Origin: Flavobacteriaceae bacterium
Lineage (GTDB): Bacteria > Bacteroidota > Bacteroidia > Flavobacteriales > Flavobacteriaceae
Assembly (NCBI GenBank): GCA_018608625.1
Contig: JABAZC010000070.1
Span: forward strand, 1 to 64,000
Direction of reading: 5' to 3'
DNA length: 64,000 nt
Part shown: positions 31,094 through 40,861 of the stretch, one piece after another
How positions within the stretch are numbered: the stretch's first letter is position 1
Layout of the letters: each line of letters starts with the position of its first letter
Made by a program: the position numbers and the translations under genes
The notes under the pieces: generated by a model
Database searches by the model: none
What the model was told of the DNA's origin: nothing
The model's input: the letters and a program-made list of their open reading frames with translations, nothing else

Positions 31094-32680
31094 ATGACTT
31101 TCAAAAAAGCTCCCAAAGCGTATCAAATTACTGATTTAGTAAAACAAACAAACTATCTAGTCAATGGAGAGTTAAAGGAATGGTCAGGAAAAATGACTGA
31201 TGTATACTCTACAATTTCCTCAACTGCAGATTACCAACCAACATTACTTGGATCTGTTCCTGAGCTCACAAAAGATCAAGCTCTTGAAGCTTTAGATGCT
31301 GCGTCTGACGCATATAACAACGGACAAGGGCTTTGGCCAACAATGAAGGTCGCTGATCGAATTTCCTGCATGGAGACGTTTGCTGAGCAAATGAAAACCA
31401 AGCGTGCAACCGTAGTCAAATACCTTATGTGGGAAATCGGTAAAAACCTAGCGGATTCTGAAAAGGAATTTGACAGAACTGTTGATTACATATATGACAC
31501 CATAGACGATTATAAACAATTAGATCGTAATTCTGCCAAATTTCAAAAAAATTCAGGAGTACATGCACACATTAGAAGAGGCCCCATTGGAGTTGTATTG
31601 TGCTTAGGACCCTACAACTACCCTTTGAACGAAACATTTGCTCTACTAATCCCTGCCTTGATTATGGGAAATACTACAGTATTTAAACCCGCCAAACTTG
31701 GTGTATTACTATTATCTCCGCTTTTGGAAGCGTTTCAAAATAGCTTTCCAAAAGGAGTTGTAAACGTATTGTATGGACGTGGACGTGTACTTGCTACGCC
31801 TATTATGGAAACAGGGAAAATAGATGTGCTAGCTTTAATTGGGCACAGCAGCTCAGCAAATGCATTACAAAATAGCCATCCAAAAAGTAACCGTTTACGA
31901 TCAGTTCTAGGCTTAGAAGCTAAAAACCCAGGAATTCTACTGCCAGATGCAGATCTTGATCTCGCTATAGATGAATGTATTGCTGGCACATTATCATTTA
32001 ATGGGCAACGTTGTACAGCTTTGAAAATCTTATATGTTCACGAAAGTATTTCAGAGGAATTCAACAAGCGCTTTTGTGAAAAAGTAGATGCCTTAAAATT
32101 TGGAAACCCATGGGAAGATGGTGTGAAGTTAACACCTCTTCCAGAACCTAACAAACCAGCGTATATCAAAGGTTTGATTGAAGATGCTCAAGCTAAAGGA
32201 GCAAAAATATTAAATTCTAAAGGTGGAAATATTACAGATAATTATATCTATCCAGCCGTGATGTCAAATATCAACAAAACAATGGACCTATACGTTGAAG
32301 AACAATTTGGACCTGTAATTCCAATAATTACTTTTACAGACGTTCAGCAAGTCTTGGATGACATGGCAGAATCAAATTACGGACAACAAGTAAGTGTATT
32401 TGGAGAAAAAGTGAACACATTAGCGCCTTTAATCGATGTTTTAGTAAACCTAGTCTGTCGAGTCAATTTAAATAGTTCATGCCAACGTGGTCCGGATGTA
32501 TTCCCTTTTACTGGCAGAAAAGATTCAGCTTTTAGTACCTTAAGTGTTCGGGATGCATTGCGATCGTTCTCTATAAGAACTTTTGTGGCTACTAAAGAGA
32601 ATAGTGCAAATAACTCTATTCTAAAAGATCTTTTAGAATCTAAAAAATCAAACTTTATTAGCACAGAATATTTGCTTTAG
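31094..32680 (+). CDS. gapN: NADP-dependent (non-phosphorylating) glyceraldehyde-3-phosphate dehydrogenase
   Basis: ALDH superfamily; [41 protein letters not shown] catalytic Cys. Confidence 0.9.
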   Translation: MTFKKAPKAYQITDLVKQTNYLVNGELKEWSGKMTDVYSTISSTADYQPTLLGSVPELTKDQALEALDAASDAYNNGQGLWPTMKVADRISCMETFAEQMKTKRATVVKYLMWEIGKNLADSEKEFDRTVDYIYDTIDDYKQLDRNSAKFQKNSGVHAHIRRGPIGVVLCLGPYNYPLNETFALLIPALIMGNTTVFKPAKLGVLLLSPLLEAFQNSFPKGVVNVLYGRGRVLATPIMETGKIDVLALIGHSSSANALQNSHPKSNRLRSVLGLEAKNPGILLPDADLDLAIDECIAGTLSFNGQRCTALKILYVHESISEEFNKRFCEKVDALKFGNPWEDGVKLTPLPEPNKPAYIKGLIEDAQAKGAKILNSKGGNITDNYIYPAVMSNINKTMDLYVEEQFGPVIPIITFTDVQQVLDDMAESNYGQQVSVFGEKVNTLAPLIDVLVNLVCRVNLNSSCQRGPDVFPFTGRKDSAFSTLSVRDALRSFSIRTFVATKENSANNSILKDLLESKKSNFISTEYLL

Positions 32681-32703
32681 AATAACTCTAACATAAATTA
32701 TTT

Positions 32704-32740
32704 AATTCCCTCTATAATCTTATGGAGGGAATTTTGTTTT
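32704..32740 (+). terminator. Terminator downstream of gapN
   Basis: AATTCCCTC...GAGGGAATT stem followed by TTGTTTTT. Confidence 0.7.
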
Positions 32741-32834
32741 TAAAGCATTCAGTCATAGCAATAACTTAAGTTGTGTTTTGAAATTAATAAAAATTAATCT
32801 TATATTGTTAAATTATAAATCAAAAAAAATAATT

Positions 32835-33398
32835 ATGAAAAAAGTAATTTTATTATTGACCACAATTTTGACATTTAATAGTTGTCAAAAAGCAGAAACG
32901 TCAGGTCCGTCAGAAGCGGACAAAGCTACATTTGCAAGAAATATCAAAGCATTTGAAAACCATCATGTAAAAGGATTTGCAACTGAAAATCTAGACCTTC
33001 TATCTTCTTACTTTGCTGACTCTGTTAAATGGAGTCCACCAATGTGGAATGACAATAAAATACTTGGAAAAGAAGACTTAATGAAAGCTGCAGAGTGGTA
33101 CATGACTGAATTTGATAACCTTACTTTCTTAGCCGGAGATGGAGGAATTGATAGTCAAAGTGCGTATTGGGGTGGCTCATTTTATTCAGAATTAGGAGAA
33201 CAAACATCTAAACCAAATGGGGTTCGTATCTATGGAACATGGACAGCAACCCATACTGTTTCTGGAGCCACTGTTAATAACAAGTGGTATGCAGTAGTGT
33301 CATTTAATGAAGATGGTAAAGTAGTTATGTTTTCAGACTGGATGGATGTAACAGGAATGCAAACTCAAATTGAAGAACATATAGCAGCTCAAGAATAA
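32835..33398 (+). CDS. SnoaL/NTF2-like lipoprotein
   Basis: MKKVILLLTTILTFNSCQ lipobox; FENHHVKGFATENLDLLSSYFADSVKW; ORF track start 32778 likely too early. Confidence 0.8.
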   Translation: MKKVILLLTTILTFNSCQKAETSGPSEADKATFARNIKAFENHHVKGFATENLDLLSSYFADSVKWSPPMWNDNKILGKEDLMKAAEWYMTEFDNLTFLAGDGGIDSQSAYWGGSFYSELGEQTSKPNGVRIYGTWTATHTVSGATVNNKWYAVVSFNEDGKVVMFSDWMDVTGMQTQIEEHIAAQE

Positions 33399-33419
33399 AT
33401 AATCTATAATTTTAATATT

Positions 33420-33449
33420 AAAAGACCACTCTTATTGTTGTGGTCTTTT
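33420..33449. terminator. Bidirectional terminator
   Basis: AAAAGACCAC-tcttattgtt-GTGGTCTTTT perfect 10-bp stem between convergent genes. Confidence 0.8.
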
Positions 33450-33474
33450 ATGTTTAACACAAAATCTAAAAAAA

Positions 33475-34758
33475 TTAACTTTTCTCGAAATCTTTTAAAG
33501 TCCTAATGATAATATCTACACAATCTAAAAGTTGAGCCTCAGACATTACTAATGGCGGCGCAAAACGAATAATATTTCCATGAGTTGGTTTTGCTAACAA
33601 ACCATTATCTCTTAGTTTTAAGCAAATATTCCAAGCAGTATCACTTTCTTCATGGTCATCAATCAAAATCGCATTTAAAAGCCCTTTACCCCTGACCGAT
33701 TTCACAATAGTACTCGCTTCGATATATGTATTTAAACTAGCTCTAAACAAATTCCCTAAACGGTAGGCATTTTCTGTTAAATCTTCGTCTTGGACTACTT
33801 TTAAAGCGGCCAATGCAACAGCAGCAGCAATTGGGTTTCCTCCAAAAGTACTTCCATGAGAGCCAGGTGTAATTACATTCATAATAGAATCATTAGCCAA
33901 AACAGCAGATACGGGATATACACCTCCACTTAATGCTTTTCCAAGGATAAGAACATCTGGCTTTACTTCTGGGGTTCCAGAACAGTCTTTATTTTCACAA
34001 CTACAATTTCCACAGGTTGCTAATAAACGCCCCGTTCGTGCGATTCCAGTTTGAACTTCATCTGCTATGAATAAAACATTATGAGCTTCACACAAGGCTT
34101 TTGCCTTAGCTAAATAGCCCTCTGAAGGTACATAAACACCTGCTTCGCCTTGAATTGGTTCAACTAAAAACGCAGCAATAGTTGAATTATTTTTAAGGGT
34201 TTCTTCTAAAGCGGCTGAATCATCATAAGGGATTTTAATAAAACCGCTTGTGAAAGGGCCAAAGTTATCCCGAGCAACTGGATCGTTTGAAAACGAAATT
34301 ATAGTAGTTGTCCGACCATGAAAATTATTTTCACACACAATTATTTGTGCTTCATTTTCGGGAATCCCCTTTACTTCATAAGACCATTTTCGAGCAATTT
34401 TTAGAGCGGTTTCAACTGCTTCTGCTCCTGTATTCATTGGAAGTACTTTATCAAACCCGAAATACTTAGTGACAAATTCTTCGTACGGACCTAATTGATC
34501 ATTGTGAAAAGCACGGGAAGTTAACGTAAGCGTTTGTGCTTGCTCAGTCATAGCTTTTACAATACTTGGATGACAGTGTCCTTGGTTTACTGATGAATAA
34601 GCAGATAAAAAATCATAATATCGATTTCCTTCAACGTCCCATACAAACACGCCATCGCCTTTTGAAAGAACGACTGGTAAAGGGTGATAATTATGAGCCC
34701 CGTATTTGTGCTCTAGATTTATCGCTTCTTGTGGTGTAATTTTATTTAAAATAGCCAT
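33475..34758 (-). CDS. rocD: Ornithine--oxo-acid transaminase
   Basis: KYGAHNYHPLPVVLSKGDGVFVWDVEGNRYYDFLSAYSSVNQGHCHP; LGKALSGGVYPVSAV. Confidence 0.95.
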   Translation of the reverse strand: MAILNKITPQEAINLEHKYGAHNYHPLPVVLSKGDGVFVWDVEGNRYYDFLSAYSSVNQGHCHPSIVKAMTEQAQTLTLTSRAFHNDQLGPYEEFVTKYFGFDKVLPMNTGAEAVETALKIARKWSYEVKGIPENEAQIIVCENNFHGRTTTIISFSNDPVARDNFGPFTSGFIKIPYDDSAALEETLKNNSTIAAFLVEPIQGEAGVYVPSEGYLAKAKALCEAHNVLFIADEVQTGIARTGRLLATCGNCSCENKDCSGTPEVKPDVLILGKALSGGVYPVSAVLANDSIMNVITPGSHGSTFGGNPIAAAVALAALKVVQDEDLTENAYRLGNLFRASLNTYIEASTIVKSVRGKGLLNAILIDDHEESDTAWNICLKLRDNGLLAKPTHGNIIRFAPPLVMSEAQLLDCVDIIIRTLKDFEKS

Positions 34759-34969
34759 TTTTAATAATTTATAAATTTATAAAATAACCATTCCTTATCT
34801 ACCTTTATCCTTTCGAAGAGTCCGAAAATTCAGCGTGGGAAAGAAATCATCCCTAATAATTGCAATTTAGGAAATATAATTCATAACAAACAACTCAATT
34901 TCACAACTATTTTTCGGATACTTTCATATCTTTTATTAATATTGCAAAACAACTTTAGGATAGAAACAA

Positions 34970-36439
34970 ATGCCAAAAAGAGAACGTAATAAATTTGTAA
35001 AAAGAGGTCAGATATTAGAGTTAAAAATTGAAGACTATGCTTTTGGAGGAAAAGGAATTGCTAGAATTCGCTCTGAAGAAGGAGAGTTTGTAGTGTTTAT
35101 ACCCAATACAATTCCTGGACAAACGGTAAAAGCTCAAGTAAAAAAATCGAGCAAAAAGTATGCCGAATGCAGCTTAATTGAAGTGATGGAAAATTCGCCT
35201 GATGAAGTTGAAGTTCCGTTTCAAGATATCCCTGGGGCGCCTTACATTCAGTTGCCTATAGAATTACAGCATAAATACAAGAAGGAAAGTACCTTATCAT
35301 TATTTAAACGTATTGGGAAAGTTTCAAATATTGATGATTTATTTGATGAACTCATTAGCTCACCTAATGTATTTCATTACAGAAATAAAATGGAATATGG
35401 ATTTTCTGCTATTGGGTACGACCGAGTTAATAAAACCGATATTGATATTTTTACTTTGGGTTTTAAAAGACGTGGTGTTTGGTGGATGGGTGACAACTTA
35501 GAAAAAGATTCTGGTTTATTTGACACCTTAGTAGAAAACAACATAACCCGCATAAGAAAGTACTGTGAAGCTACCGGTTTAGACCCATGGCATGGACCAA
35601 AAAAAGAAGGGTTCTTTCGGTTTTTTGTTGTGAGGAAGTCATACAAAACCAATCAACTCTTATTTAACTTGGTCACAACTTCTTACGACCTTCCTAAGTT
35701 TGATTTAACGGAATTTTCTGAACTTTTGAAAAACCTATTTAAAGACCGCTTTGCTGGGTTAATACATTCTATTAATGATGAAACAGGCGATAGAACACTC
35801 GCAACAACTGGGAGTAGTCAACTCATTGCTGGAGACGATAAGATTGTAGAACAACTTCTAGGTTTAAATTTTGAAATCAGCATGAAAAGCTTCTTTCAAA
35901 CCAATCCTAAGTCTGCAGAAAAATTGTATAGCAAAGTCATTGATTATGCGCTAGAAAATAAAGAAGCCATTGACAATACTGTGGTTATGGATTTATTTTG
36001 CGGTACCGGAACTATAGGTCAAATATTAGCATCTAGAAGTACTAATGCCAAAATAATTGGAGTTGATATTGTAGCATCTGCAATTGAAGACGCGATCAAA
36101 AATGCGAAGAGAAATAACATAGACGGCTTAAAGTTTTATACAGCTGATGTTGGGAAGTTTTTAGCAGAACATCCTGAGTATAAAAATAAAATACGTACCA
36201 TTATCTTAGATCCCGCTCGAGCTGGAATTGCGCCTAAGACGCTATTAAAAATTATTAACATCAATGCAGATAGGATAGTCTATGTTTCTTGTAACCCTGC
36301 CACTCAGGCTAGAGATACTGAAGAAATGAGAAATAATGGATACCAAATAAAAAAAATAAGTCTGGTAGATCAGTTCCCTCATACATCGCATATAGAAACG
36401 GTTGTTCTATTCGAGAAAATATCTATTGATACAATTTAA
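34970..36439 (+). CDS. rlmD: 23S rRNA (uracil(1939)-C(5))-methyltransferase RlmD
   Basis: TRAM domain; FQTNPKSAEKLY; MDLFCGTGTIGQ; VSCNPATQARD. Confidence 0.94.
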   Translation: MPKRERNKFVKRGQILELKIEDYAFGGKGIARIRSEEGEFVVFIPNTIPGQTVKAQVKKSSKKYAECSLIEVMENSPDEVEVPFQDIPGAPYIQLPIELQHKYKKESTLSLFKRIGKVSNIDDLFDELISSPNVFHYRNKMEYGFSAIGYDRVNKTDIDIFTLGFKRRGVWWMGDNLEKDSGLFDTLVENNITRIRKYCEATGLDPWHGPKKEGFFRFFVVRKSYKTNQLLFNLVTTSYDLPKFDLTEFSELLKNLFKDRFAGLIHSINDETGDRTLATTGSSQLIAGDDKIVEQLLGLNFEISMKSFFQTNPKSAEKLYSKVIDYALENKEAIDNTVVMDLFCGTGTIGQILASRSTNAKIIGVDIVASAIEDAIKNAKRNNIDGLKFYTADVGKFLAEHPEYKNKIRTIILDPARAGIAPKTLLKIININADRIVYVSCNPATQARDTEEMRNNGYQIKKISLVDQFPHTSHIETVVLFEKISIDTI

Positions 36440-36482
36440 TGCTTTTAAAAAAGTTGTACTTTTGATTTAAATACGCGCTAAT

Positions 36483-36770
36483 ATGAAATTACTTACAGAT
36501 CTAGAAATTGAAAAACGGTTAACAGACTTTCCAGATTGGGACTATCATGAAAAGACTTTAAGTACAGAATTTGAATTTGATAATTTCAAAAATTGTATGA
36601 GTGCAATGATGAGAATCGCTTTTGAATGTGAAAAACTAAACCACCATCCTGAGTGGTCTAATGTTTACAATCTATTAACAATAAAACTAACGACTCATGA
36701 CGTTGGTGGCGTTACAGAGTTAGATTTTGAATTAGCTAAATTTATAGAAGAAATTGTAGAAGTTGAATAA
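36483..36770 (+). CDS. 4a-hydroxytetrahydrobiopterin dehydratase
   Basis: FPDWDYHEKTLSTEFEFDNF...ECEKLNHHPEWSNVYNLLTIKLTTHDVGGVTELD. Confidence 0.93.
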   Translation: MKLLTDLEIEKRLTDFPDWDYHEKTLSTEFEFDNFKNCMSAMMRIAFECEKLNHHPEWSNVYNLLTIKLTTHDVGGVTELDFELAKFIEEIVEVE

Positions 36771-36795
36771 GTATTCTCCATTAACTAACTCTAAA

Positions 36796-37305
36796 ATGAA
36801 AAAACACTATTTAATTTTTTCACTAATTGCATTGCTTTTCATTAGTTGTGAAAAGGATGACGTTTGTCCAGCGACCACTCAAACAACGCCAAGAGTTATT
36901 ATTGAATTTTACGACATTGCAGCCCCAGACGAGATTAAAGCTGTTCCGGGCTTATTTGCTATTGGACTGGATAGCAACGCAAATGAAGTTACTATTCATA
37001 ACGAGCTTGTTTCTACCCGTTCTTCAATTGCATTGCCCTTACAAAACAACAGTAATCAAACACAGTTTAAATTATATGAAAGTTATGACCTCATTGACTC
37101 TACTGTTAGTGGCAATCCAGATATCATCACAATTACATATGATATTGAAAGCTTATATATTTCGAGAGCTTGTGGATACATTAATAACTATTCAATTCAG
37201 ACCTTTAGCATTGCATCTGACAATGATCAATGGATGATTAATTCTGAAATTTTAATAACTCAAATAACAAATGAAAATGAAATCCATATCAAAGTACTTC
37301 ATTAG
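36796..37305 (+). CDS. DUF6452-like lipoprotein
   Basis: MKKHYLIFSLIALLFISCEKDDVC lipobox; start chosen at the signal-peptide Met. Confidence 0.75.
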   Translation: MKKHYLIFSLIALLFISCEKDDVCPATTQTTPRVIIEFYDIAAPDEIKAVPGLFAIGLDSNANEVTIHNELVSTRSSIALPLQNNSNQTQFKLYESYDLIDSTVSGNPDIITITYDIESLYISRACGYINNYSIQTFSIASDNDQWMINSEILITQITNENEIHIKVLH

Positions 37306-37993
37306 CACATTAGGATGTTTGAGTCTATTAATAAGTCTTAATGCACAAGAAGTAGAGACAAAAGCATCTGATAGCATTATGGTTCAAGAAAAATATGGAC
37401 TGCGTTTGGGAGTTGATTTAAGTAAGGTTACACGGTCTTTTTTAGAAACAGATTATATGGGCTTTGAAATCAATGGTGATTATCGATTATTAAAGCGTTT
37501 ATATGTTGCTGGAGAGATAGGCTCAGAAAAAAAGACGAGTAATACTAACTACCTAAGCAGCACTGCTAAAGGCACATACCTAAAAGCTGGAGTGGACTAC
37601 AATATGTACGAGAACTGGGCAGGGATGGAAAACTTGATATACTCAGGACTTCGTTTTGGATTCTCAAATTTCACTCAAACCTTAAATAGCTACACTATTT
37701 ACGACACCAATAGCCTCACTTGGGGGCAAAATGAAGTGGTAGATACTGAAAGTTTTTCGGGTTTAACTTCAGGCTGGATTGAAATATTATTAGGAATTAA
37801 AACGGAGGTTTTAAACAACCTTTTTATCGTCTTTAATTTACAAATCAAAGCGCGACTATTTGAATCAGAACCTGATAATTTTGAAAACATTTACATCCCT
37901 GGATTTGGCCGCACCTATGACAGTGGCAAATTTGGTATAGGGTTTGGATATAATATTAGCTATTTGATTCCCTTATACAAAAGGGATAGGTAA
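37271..37993 (+). CDS. DUF6048-like outer membrane protein
   Basis: Signal peptide, beta-strand pattern, overlaps upstream DUF6452-like gene. Confidence 0.75.
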   Translation: MKMKSISKYFISTLGCLSLLISLNAQEVETKASDSIMVQEKYGLRLGVDLSKVTRSFLETDYMGFEINGDYRLLKRLYVAGEIGSEKKTSNTNYLSSTAKGTYLKAGVDYNMYENWAGMENLIYSGLRFGFSNFTQTLNSYTIYDTNSLTWGQNEVVDTESFSGLTSGWIEILLGIKTEVLNNLFIVFNLQIKARLFESEPDNFENIYIPGFGRTYDSGKFGIGFGYNISYLIPLYKRDR

Positions 37994-38025
37994 TGTTATA
38001 TCACAATAGACTGCTCCCAAAAAAT

Positions 38026-39717
38026 TTATCTAACTAATTTTTTATATTTAATACGTTTTGGCATTAAGTCACCACCAAGTCGTTGCTTTTTATTTTCCTC
38101 ATAATCACTAAAACTTCCTTCAAAAAAGTAAACTTCTGAATTACCCTCAAAAGCAAGTATGTGTGTACAAACACGATCCAAAAACCAACGGTCATGACTA
38201 ATGACTACTGCACAGCCAGCAAAACTCTCTAATCCTTCTTCTAATGCTCGTAGGGTATTGACATCCAAATCATTTGTAGGCTCATCTAAAAGCAAGACAT
38301 TTCCTTCCTCTTTTAGTGTCATGGCTAAATGCAAACGATTACGCTCACCACCAGAAAGCATATTTACTTTTTTATTTTGTTCACTTCCAGAGAAATTAAA
38401 ACGACTTAGGTAGGCTCGTGAATTAACTTGCTTCCCTCCCATCATAACAAGCTCCTGCTCATCACTAAAGTTTTGCCAAATTGATTTTTCAGGATCTATG
38501 TTCGTATGGCTTTGATCTACATAAGCGATTTTTGCCGTTTCCCCGACTTTGAAACTACCTTTATCAGAATTCTCCTCACCCATAATCATTCTAAAAATAG
38601 TTGTTTTACCGGCACCATTTGGTCCAATAATTCCAACAATTCCTGCTTGAGGAAGGTTGAAATTTAAGTTATCATACAACAACTTATCGTCATAAGCTTT
38701 ACTAACTCCTTCCGCTTCAATTACATTGGTCCCTAAACGGGGTCCGTTTGGGATATAAATTTCTAGCTTTTCATCAAGTTGTTTTTGATCTTGACTCATT
38801 AGTTTGTCGTAACTCTTTAAACGCGCTTTTTGCTTCGTTTGACGGCCTTTAGCTCCTTGGCGTACCCATTCCAATTCACGCTCCAGAGTTTTTTGACGCT
38901 TGGATGCTGTTTTACTTTCTTGTGCTAAACGCTTTGATTTTTGATCTAACCAAGAAGAATAGTTTCCTTTCCAAGGAATGCCTTCTCCTCTATCTAATTC
39001 TAAAATCCATCCCGCAACATTATCTAAGAAATAACGGTCATGCGTAACTGCAATTACAGTCCCTTTGTATTGCGCTAAATGGTGCTCCAACCAGTGAACA
39101 GACTCCGCATCCAGATGGTTTGTTGGCTCATCTAATAATAATACATCAGGTTCTTGAAGCAATAAGCGACACAGCGCCACTCGTCTGCGTTCTCCACCAG
39201 AGAGCACACCAATTTTCTTGGAGCCGTCGGGAGTTCTTAAAGCGTCCATTGCTATTTCTAGTTTGGTATCTAATTCCCACGCATTTGCCGCATCAATTTG
39301 ATCTTGTAATTCGGCTTGACGGTTCATTAATTTTTCCATCTTATCAGCATCTGAATAAACTTCTTCCAGACCAAACATGTCATTTATATTATTGTATTCG
39401 TCCAAAATAGCAACTGTTTCTGCTGCACCTTCTCGAACGATTTCCATTACCGTTTTTGATTCATCTAATTGTGGTTCTTGCTCTAAGTATCCCACAGAGT
39501 AATCTTGTGAAAAGACCACATCACCCTGGTAATTTTTATCAACACCTGCTATGATTTTCAGTAAGGTCGATTTACCTGATCCGTTAAGTCCAAGGATTCC
39601 TATCTTAGCCCCGTAAAAGAAACTAAGGTAAATATTTTTTAAAACAGGAGTATTAGCGCTTTGATACGATTTTGTGACTCCTGACATTGAAAATATAATT
39701 TTTTTATCATCACTCAT
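38026..39717 (-). CDS. ettA: Energy-dependent translational throttle protein EttA (ABC-F)
   Basis: Two ABC domains; LSGGERRRVALCRLLL; LSGGERNRLHLAMTLK; DEPTNHLDAESVHWLE. Confidence 0.95.
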   Translation of the reverse strand: MSDDKKIIFSMSGVTKSYQSANTPVLKNIYLSFFYGAKIGILGLNGSGKSTLLKIIAGVDKNYQGDVVFSQDYSVGYLEQEPQLDESKTVMEIVREGAAETVAILDEYNNINDMFGLEEVYSDADKMEKLMNRQAELQDQIDAANAWELDTKLEIAMDALRTPDGSKKIGVLSGGERRRVALCRLLLQEPDVLLLDEPTNHLDAESVHWLEHHLAQYKGTVIAVTHDRYFLDNVAGWILELDRGEGIPWKGNYSSWLDQKSKRLAQESKTASKRQKTLERELEWVRQGAKGRQTKQKARLKSYDKLMSQDQKQLDEKLEIYIPNGPRLGTNVIEAEGVSKAYDDKLLYDNLNFNLPQAGIVGIIGPNGAGKTTIFRMIMGEENSDKGSFKVGETAKIAYVDQSHTNIDPEKSIWQNFSDEQELVMMGGKQVNSRAYLSRFNFSGSEQNKKVNMLSGGERNRLHLAMTLKEEGNVLLLDEPTNDLDVNTLRALEEGLESFAGCAVVISHDRWFLDRVCTHILAFEGNSEVYFFEGSFSDYEENKKQRLGGDLMPKRIKYKKLVR

Positions 39718-39899
39718 TACACACGACCTTTTAAAGCGTTAAACACCCAAGCATTAGCAAAAAATCCAATACCTACTGAAGCAAAACCCCATCCGGCAAC
39801 CTCATTGTACCTGAAAGCGCCTAAAGCAATTAAAGATAAACCTATAAACATCATTATATATGTGGCCCATGCCAATACTGTATTTTTATTCATTGCCAT
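39717..39899 (-). CDS. Small two-TM membrane protein (CAL67264-like family)
   Basis: 60-aa ORF abutting ettA, FASVGIGFFANAWVFNALKGRV. Confidence 0.75.
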   Translation of the reverse strand: MAMNKNTVLAWATYIMMFIGLSLIALGAFRYNEVAGWGFASVGIGFFANAWVFNALKGRV

Positions 39900-40058
39900 A
39901 ATTAAATTTTTGAATTACAAATATCGTTAATTTTTAAAACTTCCAATTTAAGTTTTAAGGAAAATTTAATTCTTATTAATTAAGAAATACGCATTTAGGC
40001 TAGTCAATTATTGGACGTAACGCCAGCATTCTCATAATATTAATCAAAATTAAAATCA

Positions 40059-40778
40059 TTAGTCTAAAATTGGAACTTCAATAAATAGCAATTGAGATTC
40101 CTCTTGCGCTTCTACTAAAAATGTAGCAACTTTTGAAAGACCTACTGCATCTCTCTGGTTCAAATGCTGACCAGCAACTTCAGAAACTCCAGTAACTTGC
40201 ATTACATAAACACCATGTGATTCGCGTTTTAAGTTATACTCAAAATTAGAGCCAGCTTTTAAATTAATTCTGGATATTTGTGCATCCTGATGGATTTTTA
40301 AGCCAGAAGTTTTCTCATTATTAATAGAAGATACTAAAATCTGAAGCTCTCCGGCACTAGGCGTCTTAAAATAGGCTTGATCATAACGAGGGGTTACATT
40401 ATTTTTATATGGGAGAATCCATATTTGAAACAAACTTAAGTGTTCGGTTTTAGAACCATTAATTTCTGAATGTTGAATCCCAGTTCCTGCTGACATTACT
40501 TGAACTTCCCCAGCCTTAACCTCTTCCCACTTGTTTCCCATTGAATCTTTATGCTTTAAAACACCTGATAATGGAATTGTAATAATTTCCATATTATCGT
40601 GTGGATGAGTTCCAAAACCCATTCCAGGCGAAATTAAATCATCATTTAAAACTCTTAAAGTTCCGAAATTCATTTTTTCAGGATTATAAAAATTAGCAAA
40701 ACTAAAAGAATGATTCGCTTGTAACCAGCCGTGATTTGCAAATCCTCTAGAAGCGGCAGCATTGTATTCTAATTTCAT
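40059..40778 (-). CDS. Pirin family protein
   Basis: RGFANHGWLQANHSFSFANFYNP...GFGTHPHDNMEIITIPLSG...HSEIN. Confidence 0.95.
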   Translation of the reverse strand: MKLEYNAAASRGFANHGWLQANHSFSFANFYNPEKMNFGTLRVLNDDLISPGMGFGTHPHDNMEIITIPLSGVLKHKDSMGNKWEEVKAGEVQVMSAGTGIQHSEINGSKTEHLSLFQIWILPYKNNVTPRYDQAYFKTPSAGELQILVSSINNEKTSGLKIHQDAQISRINLKAGSNFEYNLKRESHGVYVMQVTGVSEVAGQHLNQRDAVGLSKVATFLVEAQEESQLLFIEVPILD

Positions 40779-40814
40779 GTAGTGATATATTTATAATTGT
40801 TCGTTAACAAAAAC

Positions 40815-40842
40815 TTGAAACTCAAGAATATTGTTATTTTTG
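40815..40842 (+). promoter_or_regulatory. Putative promoter TTG-N17-TATTTTTG of acyl-CoA carboxylase gene
   Basis: TTG (40815-40817), TATTTTTG (40835-40842), ATG at 40862. Confidence 0.55.
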
Positions 40843-40861
40843 TGTAACAAATATAAGAGCC

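Noticed and set aside
32377-32664. 95-aa minus-strand ORF
   Set aside because: Antisense to gapN coding sequence.
36827-37237. 136-aa plus-strand ORF in another frame
   Set aside because: Overlaps the lipoprotein ORF 36796-37305, which has a clear lipobox signal; this frame is Leu-rich with no family resemblance.
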